DNA of 64,000 bases from Trichoplax sp. H2 (GCA_003344405.1 NOWV01000017.1:558001-622000), one strand, 5' to 3'. Positions 1-15,700 are shown, counted from the first letter of the stretch. Numbers and translations are program-made. The notes: a model not told the origin generated them from the sequence alone.

Positions 1-3000
1 CTCCGTTATCAATATGCTGTGGTATTTACTCCACTACGAATGTGTCCATAAAAATACTACCCTTTTATCTAATAGATTAGTATTACGTGTATTCAAAGGT
101 TGATAATTTAATATAAGAGGATGAATAGTTAAATTAAGCGATGCAACAATCCACTGCTAATTTAATTTAATTACCTAACAAGATTTATTAATTTTGTATT
201 CAAGGACGTAATACAACCTTTTATTGTTAGTTAACGGCTTGCTTTAAAATAAGTAAAATGTATGATACTATCCGTCAAAGTATGATATATCCATTTCCTT
301 AGGTGAAATATAGATAGCATCGGATATCATTCAGTCTCATAACTTCAGTTAGCTTTAAAATAAATAAAATGTATGATGTTATTATACCTTAAAGTATGAT
401 ATATCTGTTTCATACAAATTATAAATAGGATAGAATATCAATTTAGTCGCATAGCTACAATTAGCTTACTACGCGCAATGTAAAGGATAATATGAATCGA
501 TTTATATTATGTAGATGTAAACCGTTCAACAGCATGCTTGCCATTGTGATCTTCAATGCTATAGTTAGTGATGTGAATGCCAGCAAAGATTAAATTTAAA
601 ACTTTATTAATTATAACTTATTCTATTCATGATCCAATTATACTATAGCTGAACCTGAATCCATTATCTAAATCAAGGAAGTAGCAAAGTTGGTATGGTG
701 ACAATATATTGCACACCTAAAGATAGCAACGTTGTAGCTAGTATGTCTTAATTGCGCGTAGTAATGTAGTATTCATATACTGAAATATAAGTACGCGAAG
801 GTATCATGAGGTAGGTGTTTGACTATTAATATCATAGGAAGCTACATATGAGCATGTACGCTAAATTTATTTTAATTTTGCCTTTCGAACGGACTATTTA
901 TCATTTTTTATAGTTAAAACTACCATTCAATTTACTGCTGATATTACAATGTTAAACAAATCCTTATTAATATTTCATATTTGATTATGAAAATAGATGC
1001 TTCAGTTTAAATGCTTAGGTAAATATTGAATAAGTAACCAACTGACTTCTACTGTATTTTATGCAGCACCACTTTAACAAATTTTATTCACAGCTGCTTG
1101 TATACTTTACAATGTATTATGCATTTCTTCAGCGAATAGAATGAGGAAATAACCTATTAAAAGCAATATTTGTCACGATGACAATTTTGTATTTAGATTG
1201 GTCGATCATCGATTTTTGTTATACCAGTATGTTTAATCCGATTAAATGTAATCATGAAGTGAAGAAAAAAGAAATAAATAAATTTGACGCAATGCCTTAT
1301 GAATCAAGGATGGGATCAATAGTATGAACATTGCTAACTGTTTAATTAGCTAGCAATATTCCTCTTCAATACCATGATATTTATGATCGCTATTAATCTA
1401 TATCTCTATATCTCTATATTCGTATTGTAGCTATATCATTAACACCCTACAATTGAATGGATCACATTTTATTGCTAATTAATCAATACTAAGGGTAATT
1501 CTATAGTTATCCCATGGAATGGTTGCCTCAAGCAATGATTGCACAATCTAATTAAAGTTCAGTTAATTTTGTTTCTGAACTACACCGATATAGTATACTC
1601 GTATAAGCGACCGGAAATATGTCCAATCAGCTATTTTACAAAATGACTCCAATTTGGCTCATTTCTATTCTCGTAATGGTAAAGCACTGCTCATTTCTAT
1701 TAGGTTATGGCCCGTAAATTTATGAAATGGACGTGGAGTTTAGAATATGAAACTAAAATCGCTATACCGATTTGCTTTGCCATGACCATGAAACAATGTT
1801 GATGGTAGTATCTAGGCAACGGGTATTGCAGCTCAGCCCACGTTGGTTTTCAGTTGGCCTTCCTAGTGAATTGTAGGAAAACTATTGATTGCTTCGTATG
1901 AACAATACTCCAGTACTATACCGTTGATAGTGTTAGAGTATCCACTGTTGTAGACGTCAACTATGTAGTAGAATGCTTGCATGGCAACGCCATGCAAGAG
2001 AAGTGTATAATACGCCTGCTACTGGATATTTCAGCCGTGATTTGTGGTTTTGTATAGTAGTATAAGATAGACACAGTTATCAGTGCGTAGAATAATATTA
2101 CTGGATTTATTGTTGAGTGATAGAAACGCTTTACCTATTCGTACGCTATGGGCTACTAACAAATATACAGATTAACGTATGATGTAGTAGTCCATGCCTA
2201 TGCTTAGCCGTTGTATCGCAGCGGCAGGTATAGTCATGATGAAGAGGATTCATCACTAAATGTGTATTGAAAGTTGCTAGCAAAAGCGATGTCACTCTTA
2301 CCACATATCGTCGCCAAGGATTTGTATGTATAGTACTGTACCAGTAGTCCTTGCCGTCACTGTGGCTGGACTTGGACGTTTACAGTGCAATATATCGTCT
2401 GCAGTATAATATATATATAACATTAGCAGGGATCTCTGAGACAAGTATTTGTCTCAGAAGTCCATAGACATTATCATAAAGGGAAAAGGAAGACATTAAT
2501 GATATTCATGTACTGTACTGTATACACGAGTTAGTCATTGCCAACACTCGGAACAATACAGTACAAGTAGAGACTGTAGTACTGTACACTGTACACTGTA
2601 CAGTATGATGGTTAATACTGTACACTACGGTATACCACTCTCTCCTTGTAGGCCATAGGCCTGTACTGAGCTAATGCCGTCCTTCCTGACTCGTGACGTC
2701 TACGGTACACTACATGACGGTGGCGATCGTAACCATGGACATTCACATGACAGTCGTCGATGGTTGTGAGCAAACATCGCCCACGCTGACTAGCACGTCT
2801 TTTAACATACCGTCGCGGGTCTTTACTCAGCCGCAGTCGTACTCTCTACCGACCCAAAGCACTGCCTTAGTGCAATACTGTATCATTGTATTAACGTAAT
2901 GTTATTGAAGTTAGCGATGGTCAATAAGACCAAGTGTCAAGTGTGACAGTCCATTTCATATCGATCGCATCGCCACGGTCACAACTATGCATTGACGCTA

Positions 3001-3702
3001 GGAGCGGTTGTCGCAACATAGCGGTGTCACTCTAGTCAGAGGTTGAAAAGGGAAAGTAGAAAAAAAAATTGCGCCAGCAACCTTCTCCTACACACACAGC
3101 AAGAGAAAAAGGCTCTGCCGAAAATAAATAATAAAGAATACAGTTGGAGCAAGAGAGAAGATCTAGGATAGAGAAAGAGAAAGATAGAAAAAGTAACTGT
3201 GACTTCATTCCAACTTTATTCGGTACGTTATGCCTTTTTTTTAGGGGGCAAATTATTCTAGTACTGTCCATTGGATCATATCCATTGATTGTTTAACTGT
3301 ATTGTGTCGATTCTACCCTGTTGGACCTTACACTGTAACTGCAGTCAGTATTAAAGTAGAAATCAACTACTGTAACTTTAATGACAGGGTCAAAGTGTGT
3401 CAAAAATCGACCATTTTAATGGATGAAGAAGAGAATTAAAACACACTTTTTTGGGGGGGGGGGGAAAACTGTTCTACCTACTGTTATAAATATGGATTAC
3501 TATTTACAGTGTAATAAATTATTCCATGTCAGTGAGTAGTAAAGGAGTCAATTTGATGTTGTTGATTTTTATTGACGTCAAAAGACTTGTCACCTATTGA
3601 TATCTTCTGACTTCAAGATTGCCATTGCATTTTATTAGTCTGTAGTGTGTGTGAAATATCCCCTTTGAAAATTGGCTTCAATTTTCCTCATTCAAAGGGA
3701 AG
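1..3702. other. Intergenic/upstream region of the PDE10-type gene, no gene seen
   Basis: No reading frame here has splice sites and family similarity that would support a gene. The first 1.8 kb is plain AT-rich DNA. From about 1.8 to 3.1 kb base composition is more mixed. Pentamer-type palindromic words (TACTGTAC, TGTACAGT) cluster at about 2505-2640. A 12-base poly-G run lies at 3453-3464, about 240 bases before the proposed PDE10 start codon. This stretch probably includes the promoter and 5' UTR of that gene, but I cannot place a transcription start. Confidence 0.6.
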
Positions 3703-6700
3703 ATGTCGTCGCCATCGAGACAAGTTAGTAATCGAAGATTACCGCCATTGCCAATGGGTCCGAAATTAGTGCCATTATCCTATAACTCAAATTCAAGCAA
3801 TGGTCGACAAACAACCAATACCGTGAGTACTGGCAATTCAACTGCAGTAACGACATCACCTACATCGGTCATCAATAATGTCACTGGCAATGGCAGTAGT
3901 ACGTTAACTACTGAATTACGTACTGCTGTGGTTGGTAAAAGTTATGAAAAATATCATAATGGTGTTGTCAATAAGAGCAGTACAAGTCCTTCATATTATC
4001 ACTATCATCCAAATGATCCTGGAATTACAACAGCGACAACAACCAATAATAGCAGTAACTTGTTAACTGCGACGGGTAAGTTTGCCTCATGTAGGATAAT
4101 CATTATTGCACCAAGACATATCCCATCTGCATATCAAGTAGAAATGACGGTCATAAAGACGATCATCACTGCACACTAATGTCTGTTATGATAGATTTGT
4201 AGTACATTACAGTTAGCAACTTTGTCAACACGATCAAATATAGCTAAAACAGTTTTGTTATTCAATATGCCATGACTATACAATTTAAAAAATAACACAA
4301 AATCGTCGAATCTAACACTCCTATATAAAAAGTGGAATAGTGCAGAAAGTAGAAAAACGAAAAAAACTACTCATTGAATCTACTACGCTAATTAACTCAA
4401 TCAATATACGTATTGACAAAATGTGCCAATACATGTTTTTTATTAGTCGAGCTGATTTTCAACATCAATGACTGCATTTTGGCAAACTTTGCTTACATAG
4501 GCATCTTTTGAATAAATTTTCAAGTATTCTTTTGACCGATGATAACTTCATTATCGTCAATTTGAATCTTGCTTTTCATCTTAGTCAGTCCTATGTTTAA
4601 CTATGGATCAAAATGCTTTATGTTGACACTAATGTATGATTAATTGCTACTCTATGTTGAAGAAAAGTTTTATCATTGCTCGATTTTTATTTCATTCCAT
4701 TTTTATTTTTTTCTCTTCTCTTCCTCCCCCTCTCTCTCACCAACTCTGTCTCTCTTCCCTCGCCCACAATATCTTAGCCATGAGGATGATAATAATGACT
4801 TTTACTGTATTAAATTAAGCGTATTATACAAGTAAAAAATAAATTAATAAGTAGATTTAGCAATTACTCTATTCGATCTACGAAAAAAGTTTAGTGCAAG
4901 TTATCACCAACTCAAAGGAAAGGCAATTCCAAAAAAATGACTATGATTGCAAATACCTGCATTTAATTATATTAATCATTGGCTTATTTTATATTTTTGT
5001 TGACCATTTCTTATGTACTCTCAGACGTATAGAATAATATAATATATTCTATGTTATTACATATTCTACAAAATTGATCATTTGATTCTTTTCCCAATCG
5101 ATCGATCATAAAGGATGATACCATCTATCGATTTCATGCAGACGGTTTTTTTTATTCCCGACATTCGCCGACACATCTCACGGGACTATTGTACTTACAG
5201 TATACGTACACCACTGTAATATTAAAGCTAATAACTATGTGTGAGCGTGAAGAATGAGCACCGGCAATGTCTGCCTGGTATTGTTTCTTATATCTTCTTG
5301 CGCTTTGTTGATTACCGACATACTCGTACTTCCTGCTACTGTGTAGTGTGTACCCAACTGAGTAGTTTATCGTTTAACTTTTGAATACTAATCACCGGTG
5401 AAAAAAAAAAATCTCGACTTAATCAGTCAAATTGAGGTTTTATTTCTACTAGAAGAATTTATCATGTTACTGGCTATAACTCAATTGATGACTGATAATA
5501 AGGCTGGATTCAATTGATCTTAGCACAAATAAGTTTATCATACTACAGTATATGCTAAATAAACAACAAGAGGTGGCAGACACACGGTGTAGTAAAATTT
5601 TTAGCAAGTACAGTAATATGGTCCCCATCGTCATCACCTCATGATGTGATATACTTTCTAGATTGCTGTTTTTTGATACCTTTCGAAATCGCTATCGTCC
5701 TGTCTTTACTTCCTCGTATAAAAATCGTAAAAAACTACCGGTATTATTCCTTTTCTTGATTTTATGCTTTTGGATTATTAAACATAATCACGTTATTATT
5801 TATCATCATCTCCCGGAGTTAGAATGAATTACTGTTTGTGCAAACTTACGATGGCTATAGCTGAATTAACAACAAAAAAAAGAATTAGATTATTAAGTAG
5901 ATCGTCATATAGTAATACAATTAATTAAGAATCGGTTTATCACTCGTTCTATCGGAGAATGCCCTTTCAACCTGACTTTCGAATGACTAAACCAACACTT
6001 TATCATAGTACTGAGTTGGTTATTCAAGCTTGTCTCAAATAACTAACGTTCGATCTGATATCATTGCAATACAGCTAATTTAATGTAGCCACATAAAAAG
6101 ACAAGTTTTCAACCTAAGCTTAATCGTAATGATTTATCCGACAACACAGAATATGCCAATAAATATTGCATTTAGGCTAAATGCAGAAAATGCCTTCACA
6201 TAATTTTGCAATCAATTCTATACATTTCTGAAATTTTTAACCTTTACTTGCATTGTCTTTTTCATTAGATGAAATATTTTCATTTCTTGACAATAAGTTT
6301 TGTATCTAATAACGGCATGATAATTTATACTAGTGTGATGAGGATGATCGTTAACGGAGAGATTGGGAATACATTAAGGGAGCAAATTCACGGTAATAAT
6401 ATCGATACACGATATCGTGATCCGTTATACTATTTCGAACTGATGATGTCCTAGTTACCATAGTTAACAGTCTAAACGAATTTACAATTTGCATAAGCCA
6501 AGGATATCCTCTCTTAATAATGCAGTAATAATTGTTTAACAATAATGTGCCGTATTTAATAGTATTAAAGTTAAAAATCTAAAATTCACCAAACCACGTT
6601 ATATCTACAGCATAAACCTCATGTAAACTGCATCACAAAATTGCTGTGGTAGGTAGTTTTTCTATCGATGTACAGTATACAATTATTTAACAAATGTTGT

Positions 6701-9700
6701 TTTAAGTCTTGGTATCCTATTGTAATCACAATGGATCCATTGATAGGGAAAGGTAGAAGTGGATTTTTTAACCCTTGACTTTATATGACTAACACCTTTT
6801 TCTCCATCGATTGAAATGATGGGATATTGTCCATTGATTTAGAATGATTGTCTCTTTCCATATTCCAATACCAAGGTTTTCTTTATAAAATTGATATTGT
6901 CATATATTATAGATCTTATTATTATGCCTACGATTGTCATCGTGATGATGGAAAATGTTGAAACTTTATCAATACCTTCAATTTTGCATTCTTCCCACTC
7001 CTATGATGTAGAAATTATGTGTAGATCGTAAATGATGTCGCAATTATGTTGACGGCACAACACTATATTTAAGCACTGTACATTAGCGCAATAGTATCTT
7101 TCATTTTACCACTATCTACCTTTTCTCCGCTTCTTTTTTCACTAAATATTGCTATCGATTACCTTGATCAATCTTTTTCAAGTTTACATGTACCAATTAT
7201 AGTTGTTGATCATTGTAAAATAAGTAATCTCAATTTATTTACTTCTTTTGGTGTCAGTATTAATGTACTTATCTTCCTTATACAGTATTACAGTACTATA
7301 GAACTCTATTCAATTTCAGTTTCATTTTTTATTTTTTTAACCCTCTTTTGTTATGCCTACCACTATACAACTTGGGTCCTTATTGATTTTATATCTATCG
7401 CGTAGATTGTCAAAATACGGTCAAAAAATCATTCACGACAGTATTCTATCTTTGATTATCTATCTATTATTATGTTTTTGTCATCATCATCATAACTATA
7501 TCTTTTCTTTTTATTTTCATCTGGTCGCTCGATCATTTCAAATTTTATCTTCTTTCTCTCCCCCCCCCCTTCCCAAGTAATAGTAATCATACAGTCCCTT
7601 CTCCCTTCATTATAAATAATACTAAAATTTTTCAACGGAACACGATTATAAAAAGTCCCCTTTCTTATGGAAGTAATATTGAAAATTGTGATTTAATGTA
7701 AGAGGCGGAGTTGTTTAGAATAGTTATGATGTAAATTACTGTGTATCAGATATAAAAGCAAATTTTAAAATAGCAATGATACATTTATTCAACGTTCTAT
7801 TTATGTTTTATACCACTCGCTTGACCTGAATATCAATATTGGATATAAATTAACGTTTCTAGACAACGTATTTTTGTGAGTTCAAATTGATCAACAATTT
7901 TAACCTATATTTACTTAGTAATAGCCTATCATGATTTGATAATTAATGACTAAAATCTTGTTCATCATCCTTGTAAATTGTAGCTGACCCTGAAAATAAT
8001 GTAACGCTATGATAGCCGAGAAATTTTAATACAGATTATTGGAATAACTAGTTATTGTATTGTAACTATTCCTTAAAAAAATTATAGATTAAATTTCACA
8101 CTTGTGAATCTTTTATAAAGATATTAACCTGGCGTTGCATAGTCCAATTTAAGCCCCAAGGCTGACTAATTAGAAGCATTAAATCATATACGTAGCAAGT
8201 TGTCGTCGGTAATGATTCAACTAATCATTAAAATCTGGAAGACAAGTAATACATTAGATGAATTATAGCAGATTTGTCTCACACACTTTGTGATTTCTAA
8301 CTCAACTGTAACTGAGTATACCCGGTATTACATGAACCATTACTCCGATACTTTATACAGTATTTTACACGTTTAAGTAAAGTGTGTGTACAGTACATAT
8401 CAACCTTTAATTATTAGTTTGATAGGTAATACCCCGCAAAGTTAATCTCTCTATAATTTTGTATGTGTTCGAAAACCTAGTCGTAAAATGGGTTGGGTAT
8501 AGAGAGATACGCGTAGTAAAAAAGTGAGAGAACGAGCGTAAATGAAGATTGTTTTTCAATTATTTAAATAATAAACTAATTATTTATTAGGATAAGATTT
8601 CATACTCTCCTAATCTTATACTTATTTTGTTTTTCTCCTTTATTTTATCCCTTTTCATCCTGACATATTTAATATGACAACATTGGTTTATCGTTCGTTA
8701 ACGGAATTTGCAATGCAATCAATAACTTTTACGGTTAACGACGCTGTTTCATGGTCAACACATGAATAAATATTTCATTATAATTTTATCAACATGGTGA
8801 AACCATCATTTGAATCTCTGAAAATGTGGATATTCGCGTCACTTGCACTATTATTTATTATCGTGTTTCATGATAACCGTAACAGAAGTGGATAGTGAAG
8901 GTGTTGCACAATATCTTAAAATGAATCCAGACGTATTAGATGACTTCGTGGCAACTAATATTAGTCAAGGTCAATTGGAAAAGTGGCTAATGACTAAAAC
9001 ACGACGGCAACGTGCCATGAGTGATACGGAGTCAATTGCAAGTGATGGTGGTAAGTTCAAACTAAATTCTTCTATTTTAGTTAGTAATGCAATAAGATTT
9101 TTGTTAGTAAATTAATTCGATAGAGAAAAAGTGATAGCTACTATACGCGAATAGTGAAAAACAATTTATCAATGTGCGTTCACATAATTTGCGAAATAAT
9201 AGATTTTATTTTCTATGAAGGCAGGTGTAAGACATTTTTAGCAATAGATATTGTGCTTGTTTTAATGAATAATCATACAATATGATAACTACAATTATGC
9301 CTGTTAGATAGTATTTAATCAATAATAGAATAGTAATAATTATTATAATCTACTATCTAGATTGATAAATTAATAGAATAAAATTTGCGTTATAATGCGA
9401 TACTTTTTCAACCAATTCCGTGATCATAGTAGATGGTGTATTATTATTCTTAGACAATATGCTTTGTCATTACAGCAGTCACCTCGGCTTATAATTTATA
9501 AAAAAGTTATCATTAAATGAACTTTTATGTACGAGCATAGTTATGCTTGTATGCATTATCACAACAAATTGACTTTACTCATATCAATATATTATTATAG
9601 GCCGAAATACTGTAATTGGATCGAAATGGAAGGTGAGAAATATGTGTTGTGCAATATAATTTCAAGTTTGAAAGTATCTCATAAAGTATCACAAATAGAC

Positions 9701-12700
9701 ATCCGAGTAATTTTTTGAATGGTTTTAATTCTGAATCATATAGTTCTATCATCATTTTATACCAAGTTAACACATCACTATCATATAAAGCTATAAATAG
9801 AACAAAAGTTTTCCCTATTAATTATGCAGTTGTTCACTGCAATATCATTAATACAGACACTAATAACGAATATCTTTCATATCTTGGAACAGAAAGTCGT
9901 TTGATTGATTTAATTTCTAGTGTTATTAGCATTTAATTTATTACTATTTTAATTTTTTTGTTTGAATCATAACGATTATTTAAAATTCTTTTCTAGTTCT
10001 CTAATCATTCAGATAAACGCAAGCTACTCCAAGAGTGGATGTTGGAAATCAACAATAAACCTAATCAGACTTTAATACTTAGCGAGCTGATCAATTGTTT
10101 ATCTTCAGGTAAAATTATATCATAGTTATGAGTCTTGTATATATAAATGCAGTATACTGCTACATCTTTATCTAAATATACTATATATATATCTAGATGT
10201 TATACGTTATTTTATTTGCATGAAAAGAATTTAAAATTCTATAAACCTTATTCTTTTAGCATAGTTCATTAAAGTTTTCTAGTTGTATTAAATGCCAATA
10301 AAGGGGATAAAGTTAAAACTACATTCCTTTAATAATTACTACTAACTCTTGTCTTCATATTGAAAATTGTAGTCCATGTAATGGAATGTAATCATGAAAT
10401 AATTAAAATATCACTACGTTAAAATCTCGTTCCCTAGATTTTTTTAATCCTGAAACTATTTTGATTTTTATTAATTCTTGTTTACCTAGCTGCTTTTATT
10501 TAATTGGTAATAATATACTCTCTAAATGCATTTCTTCGGATTTTATTTTTTCTGTATACAAAAATTAATGTTATCGGACTTACAATCATTGGTGTAACTC
10601 CAGTAATCCAGGTTGACGGCAAATTGCTATATGTAATCGATACCTCAACTGAAGTAAGTATAGAATAAAATATAAAAATTACGATATCAGAAATAATTCA
10701 ATATGTATGCATGTTCAGTAGCTATCAATTGTTTATACTTAAGCATAGTTAAATTTGTAGTAATAATAACTTCTTCGATAAATTCGTAAACAATTGCTTC
10801 TACTGCCTACTTAATTTTATTTCATGAAATGTTTTCTGTCACACAGAATATTTTTATTCTAACTATTGCTTTTAAAATTTGGCAATAGGAAATGTATCTA
10901 TTCGCAAAGCACGATCCTAGGTCTGTTGCAATGACAGTATACATATAGCTGATATCAATGATATTATTGCGCGAATTGCGAAAACTATAATCTGCACAGT
11001 ACATTCTGAATAATAAGACTAATATTCATTTTAAATAATTAGGCTAGGAACATTGCCAATTAGTACCTGATTGCTATATTCATTTTGTATTGTATTTATT
11101 TCCACTATCCATAGCTGTATCACATCGGGACGTCAAGCTATCGGAATGGGAACAACAATACCTGCATATGTTGCAACTTGCAAAGAAAGCATCAGATTAG
11201 ATGATATTTTAATTGTGGTAATGATTTATTAATTTCAAGTGACAATAGATAAAAAGCAGCCAAAACACTTTCGTATTATCGTGAAAGTTTTTTTAAGTTT
11301 TTTTAATTTTTAATAAGAAAACTTGTAATTATTTAATATAGGACGAACGTTTCCCGGATGGTATTGGTATTGAAGGTAATGGGGTTCTTTCTTTTTAGTT
11401 ACTATCATTATTTTCGGAAGAAATTGTCATAAAGCTTTAAACAAATTAGATAGAATGTGAATTGGTTCTTTATTAATTTTCCGGTAGAAAATACAGCACA
11501 ATCGATTATTTGTCAACCTGTCATAAAGTCCAATGGAGAAATTATTGGTATTAGCAATAAAAAATATCGAATATTATGATTTTTTCTGCTTTTAACAAAT
11601 TTCATTATTTAACCAGTTATGCAATATTTATGCTTCTAATTAAGGCATAGGTGTTTGTCACTTATTTAGGTATTAAAGTCATATTATATATTCTGTTTAC
11701 AGCTGTAATCCTTGTTTATCGAACAGTTAATAATTCACAGTTCAATAAAGAAGATGAAGAGGTAAGAAAATAATTACTGAACTCTGATAGATTATTAAAA
11801 TTAAGAGCTCATTACTGTTTGTTCAGCGCTTAAGTAATTTTAGCATAGAAGTGACAAAATTATTAAACATCGACCAATATATTTATGTTGATTTAACTAA
11901 TGATACTTATAATTTAGACGATAAGTTCTTTCCTATTATGGGCTGGAGCTGCTCTTTATTATGCGGGGGTAAATTAATATGCACGTATTTGATCAATATT
12001 ATCAGGGTTCATAATTATATTACGGTCATTGAGATCATTATTTTATCCAACTACTTCTAGATGTACCACAGTATGGAAAAAGAACGCAAATTGAATGAAT
12101 TCTTATTGACAATGACAAAGTAATCACTGATTGATCACACACGTAAAAATAAAAATTTTATCACATGCGATTTTCTATGGCGCGCTCAAGTATTATTATT
12201 TAATTAATTAAAATTGTTTGATAGTTATTCAGTATTGTGTTTTGGTTATAGTATCGTCTTAGTTAATATATTCCTGGTGATATTATGGTAAGATAATAAT
12301 TTCTCTTCCAGATCAATTTTTCAAGATATTGTTAGTATGGATACTGTTATCACAAAAATTATGGTAAGTATATAAATTAATAGTATGGTTAATATAACTT
12401 ATAATTATCGGATGAGCGAGCTAAAAAATTGTTTCTTAATCTCTTTTCTTGACTGCCCTACCTTTCTATCAAATAACTAAGATTACTCTAATACACTTTT
12501 AAATCTCCTTAGAATTACGCTCAGAAGCTAGTGGATGCAGATAGAGCTTCGCTATTTCTCGTTGATAATAAAAGTAACGAATTGTATGCTAGGATTTTCG
12601 ACGTAGGAAATAACGATAATGATGATAAAGTTGATAAAAATATCAAAGAGATAAGGTTAGCTAAAATTCAAAGGAAAGATATTTCTACAATTACATCAAC

Positions 12701-15700
12701 TGAAAGTTTGGCTGAAACTGACTTATTAACTAATTTTTATTGTAATGTACGAAATATTCAAGATTTCCAATGTCAAAGGGTATCGCTGGTTATGTTGCTA
12801 CATCTGGAAATGTACTCAACATCAAAGATGCTTACAAGGATTCAAGATTCAACAGGTCAGAATACAAAGCAATTTCACTTTGTTATAGTTTTTTAACTTG
12901 TCATTTACTTCGGGAACTTGATCTTCACAGAGAAATTGATAGTCAAACTGGCTACACTACGAAAACGATTCTTTGTATGCCTATTTTCATTCGCGGAAAG
13001 TGAGTGAGCTTCAATAAGTTAATCCACCTAACATTTATATTTGTTATTTTGCTTAGTAATCATTCCTCGAAATTATTAGTTATGTGTGCATTGTTCTGTA
13101 ATATGACATTCTTGTACGTACCTCTGAATGTTATATATTGGCTAGACTCTTATCACTAATTGGTAATATTTTTCACGCATATGTTAGTGTAATTGGAGTG
13201 GTGCAAATGGTAAATAAGCGATCATCAGTCTTTACGCAGCAAGGTTTTACTGGAATAACTTTAACGTTTTTTCTCTAAACCTAAATTATAAATAGTACCA
13301 TGAAGCATCATACGCATCAGGACTTATTTTTTTCTTTTATTACTAATAATTCTAAACTTAGATGAGCAATCCTTTGAAACGTTTGCGGTCTATTGTGGGT
13401 TAGCATTACATCATGCTAAGGTAGCATTTCGACTTTCACGTTATTTCATCAACTAATAGAATTTACTAAAAAGTGCTTGCAAGTACTTAAAATGCTAATA
13501 CAGATCGCATATCAATTACAGTTATACGACAAGATACGCCGATCAGAGCAAAAGTATAAGGTATGTAATTGCTCTTTTCGGATCATTCTCAGTTTTAATC
13601 ACCATGACGTTAAGATTTTTTACACCAATTACTGTAGCGTATACTTTATCGTTAGATTAACATGACGTAAATGCTCTTGTTACCAGGTTGCTTTGGAGGT
13701 ACTATCCTATCATAGTCAATGCAGTCATGACGAACTCCATTCCTTACGAAATGCTGACCCTGTATATGTCGCAAGTTTAGCGCGGTGAACTATTTCATTA
13801 CAGTTACTATAGTAAAAAGAAATTTGTAAACATTTTAAAACTGGTAGATTAAAAGGTTTAAGCTAATGGTATAATATTTTATATTACAGATATGACTTTG
13901 ATGTTAAAAGGATCACTGATAAAGATATTCCTGGATATGTACTATTCATGTTTCGGGATATTTTTGCTCAGTTTAGGTTATAATTTAGTGATTTTAGTGA
14001 TGATATTACTTGCTTAGCTACTGCTTTCTAGCCTATTTCATTTAAAAAACATTTTAAAATTCTTTTTATACCACAGTAAAAAAAATGAATCGGAAGACAA
14101 GTAAGGATATCGGCAATCGTACTTAACAAACATTCAGTTTCTCAAGATTATTATATGTACATGTATATTTCGTATTGCGCTAGTTAACCAAATTTTCCAA
14201 TCTTCTATCTAGATATGATATCGAGGAATTAATGAAATTTACTTTAACAGTTCGTAAGAACTATCGCAAAGTACCATATCATAATTGGTATCACGCATTT
14301 ACCGTTGCCCATACTATGTACACAATAATCAAGAAAAATCCTAACCTCTTCACTGAACTAGAGGTAATCCTAATTTTTAATAATAAATATACATAGTATT
14401 TCATAAGCACCCCTACGTAAAACGCTAACCGAAAGCCTGCATCTGTGTAAACTTTACAATAGGCAATAGGTTTATATGTTGCATGCTTATGCCATGACTT
14501 AGATCATAGAGGCAGAAATAATGCCTTTATGGTTAATTCATCCACGCCTTTGGCGGCTGTTTATTCAACATCAACCATGGAACATCATCATTTTAATCAA
14601 ACGATAACAATATTACAGGTAGTGTACTGCATGAATGATAAATTTTATCGAAGCCATACTTATTTGACTAATACGGTATAAATATGTATGCAATGAACTT
14701 ACAGAACGATGGACATAATATCTTCTCTCATCTAAATTCTGAAGAATACAAGACCGTAAGGCACCTTATCATAGATACTTTCTATGTGATAGTGATCTTG
14801 CAAATTGCGTTATACAGAATTATACCAATGCGATATTAATATTATTTATGACGTTTCTTACCAACATAATGACTACTACACTTTAAATTAATAAAGGTCC
14901 TAGGGTATATCAAGCACGCTATTTTAGCTACAGATCTAGCATTATTTTTTGGTAACAAGTCGAAACTTAAGGCAATTGTAGATGCAGGAGAATTTTCTTG
15001 GAATAATAGTATACACAGGTAATGCGACATCATAATGGATATTGTTATAGACTTTATAGGAGTTTTATTGAATTTTTATAATAAAATATAGGGCTTTGAT
15101 TCGGGCGATTGCTGTTACGGCTTGTGATATATCTAGTAATGCTAAGCCATGGGATATTAATAAGGACACTGTTAAAGTTATTTTTCAAGAATTTTATGCA
15201 CAAGTTAGTATAGGCAGTACATATGATATGTTACAACATACAATAGTAATACATGACAGTAATGAGACATCGTTATGTTTTCACACCTCCGCCCTGTAAA
15301 CTAATGTCGACCATCAGGGTGATGAAGAGAAGAGACAAGGACGTCAACCAATTCCAATGATGGATCGTGGTTTAGCTCATGAACTCCCAGCGAACCAGGT
15401 GCTGTATATCATCTAATATACGATTTTTACTCAATTACATAATAATTTACCTACTTGCAAGTACATAACCTAAGTAAACTTTTAACATGAACTACAAACT
15501 ATTAAATTTACTTATAGGTTGGCTTTGTTGTCGGAATTTGCCTGCCCTGCTATGAACTGCTTGTTAAAGTGTTACCTGGTACGCAACCAATGCTTGATGG
15601 AATTAGGTAAACCTTGTGCAATTAACTTTTATCTTAAATCTATCCTATAAATAGGACTAATCATTCATTTACCTATTTAATTTATAACATAGGGCTAATT

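Noticed and set aside
2693-2899. 68-codon open frame in the upstream region
   Set aside because: It lies in mixed-composition DNA with no recognisable similarity or splice signals, probably chance.
11851-12060. 69-codon frame in the PDE10 gene beginning MTKLLNID
   Set aside because: Wrong frame. The exon 11918-11968 in another frame gives [12 protein letters not shown], aligning with the PDE10A GAF-A end and keeping phase.
12531-12896. Uninterrupted 121-codon frame across the GAF-B region
   Set aside because: It reads through an intron (12656-12762). Splicing at ATAAG|GTTAGC to TTCAAG|A restores [13 protein letters not shown], which matches PDE10A.
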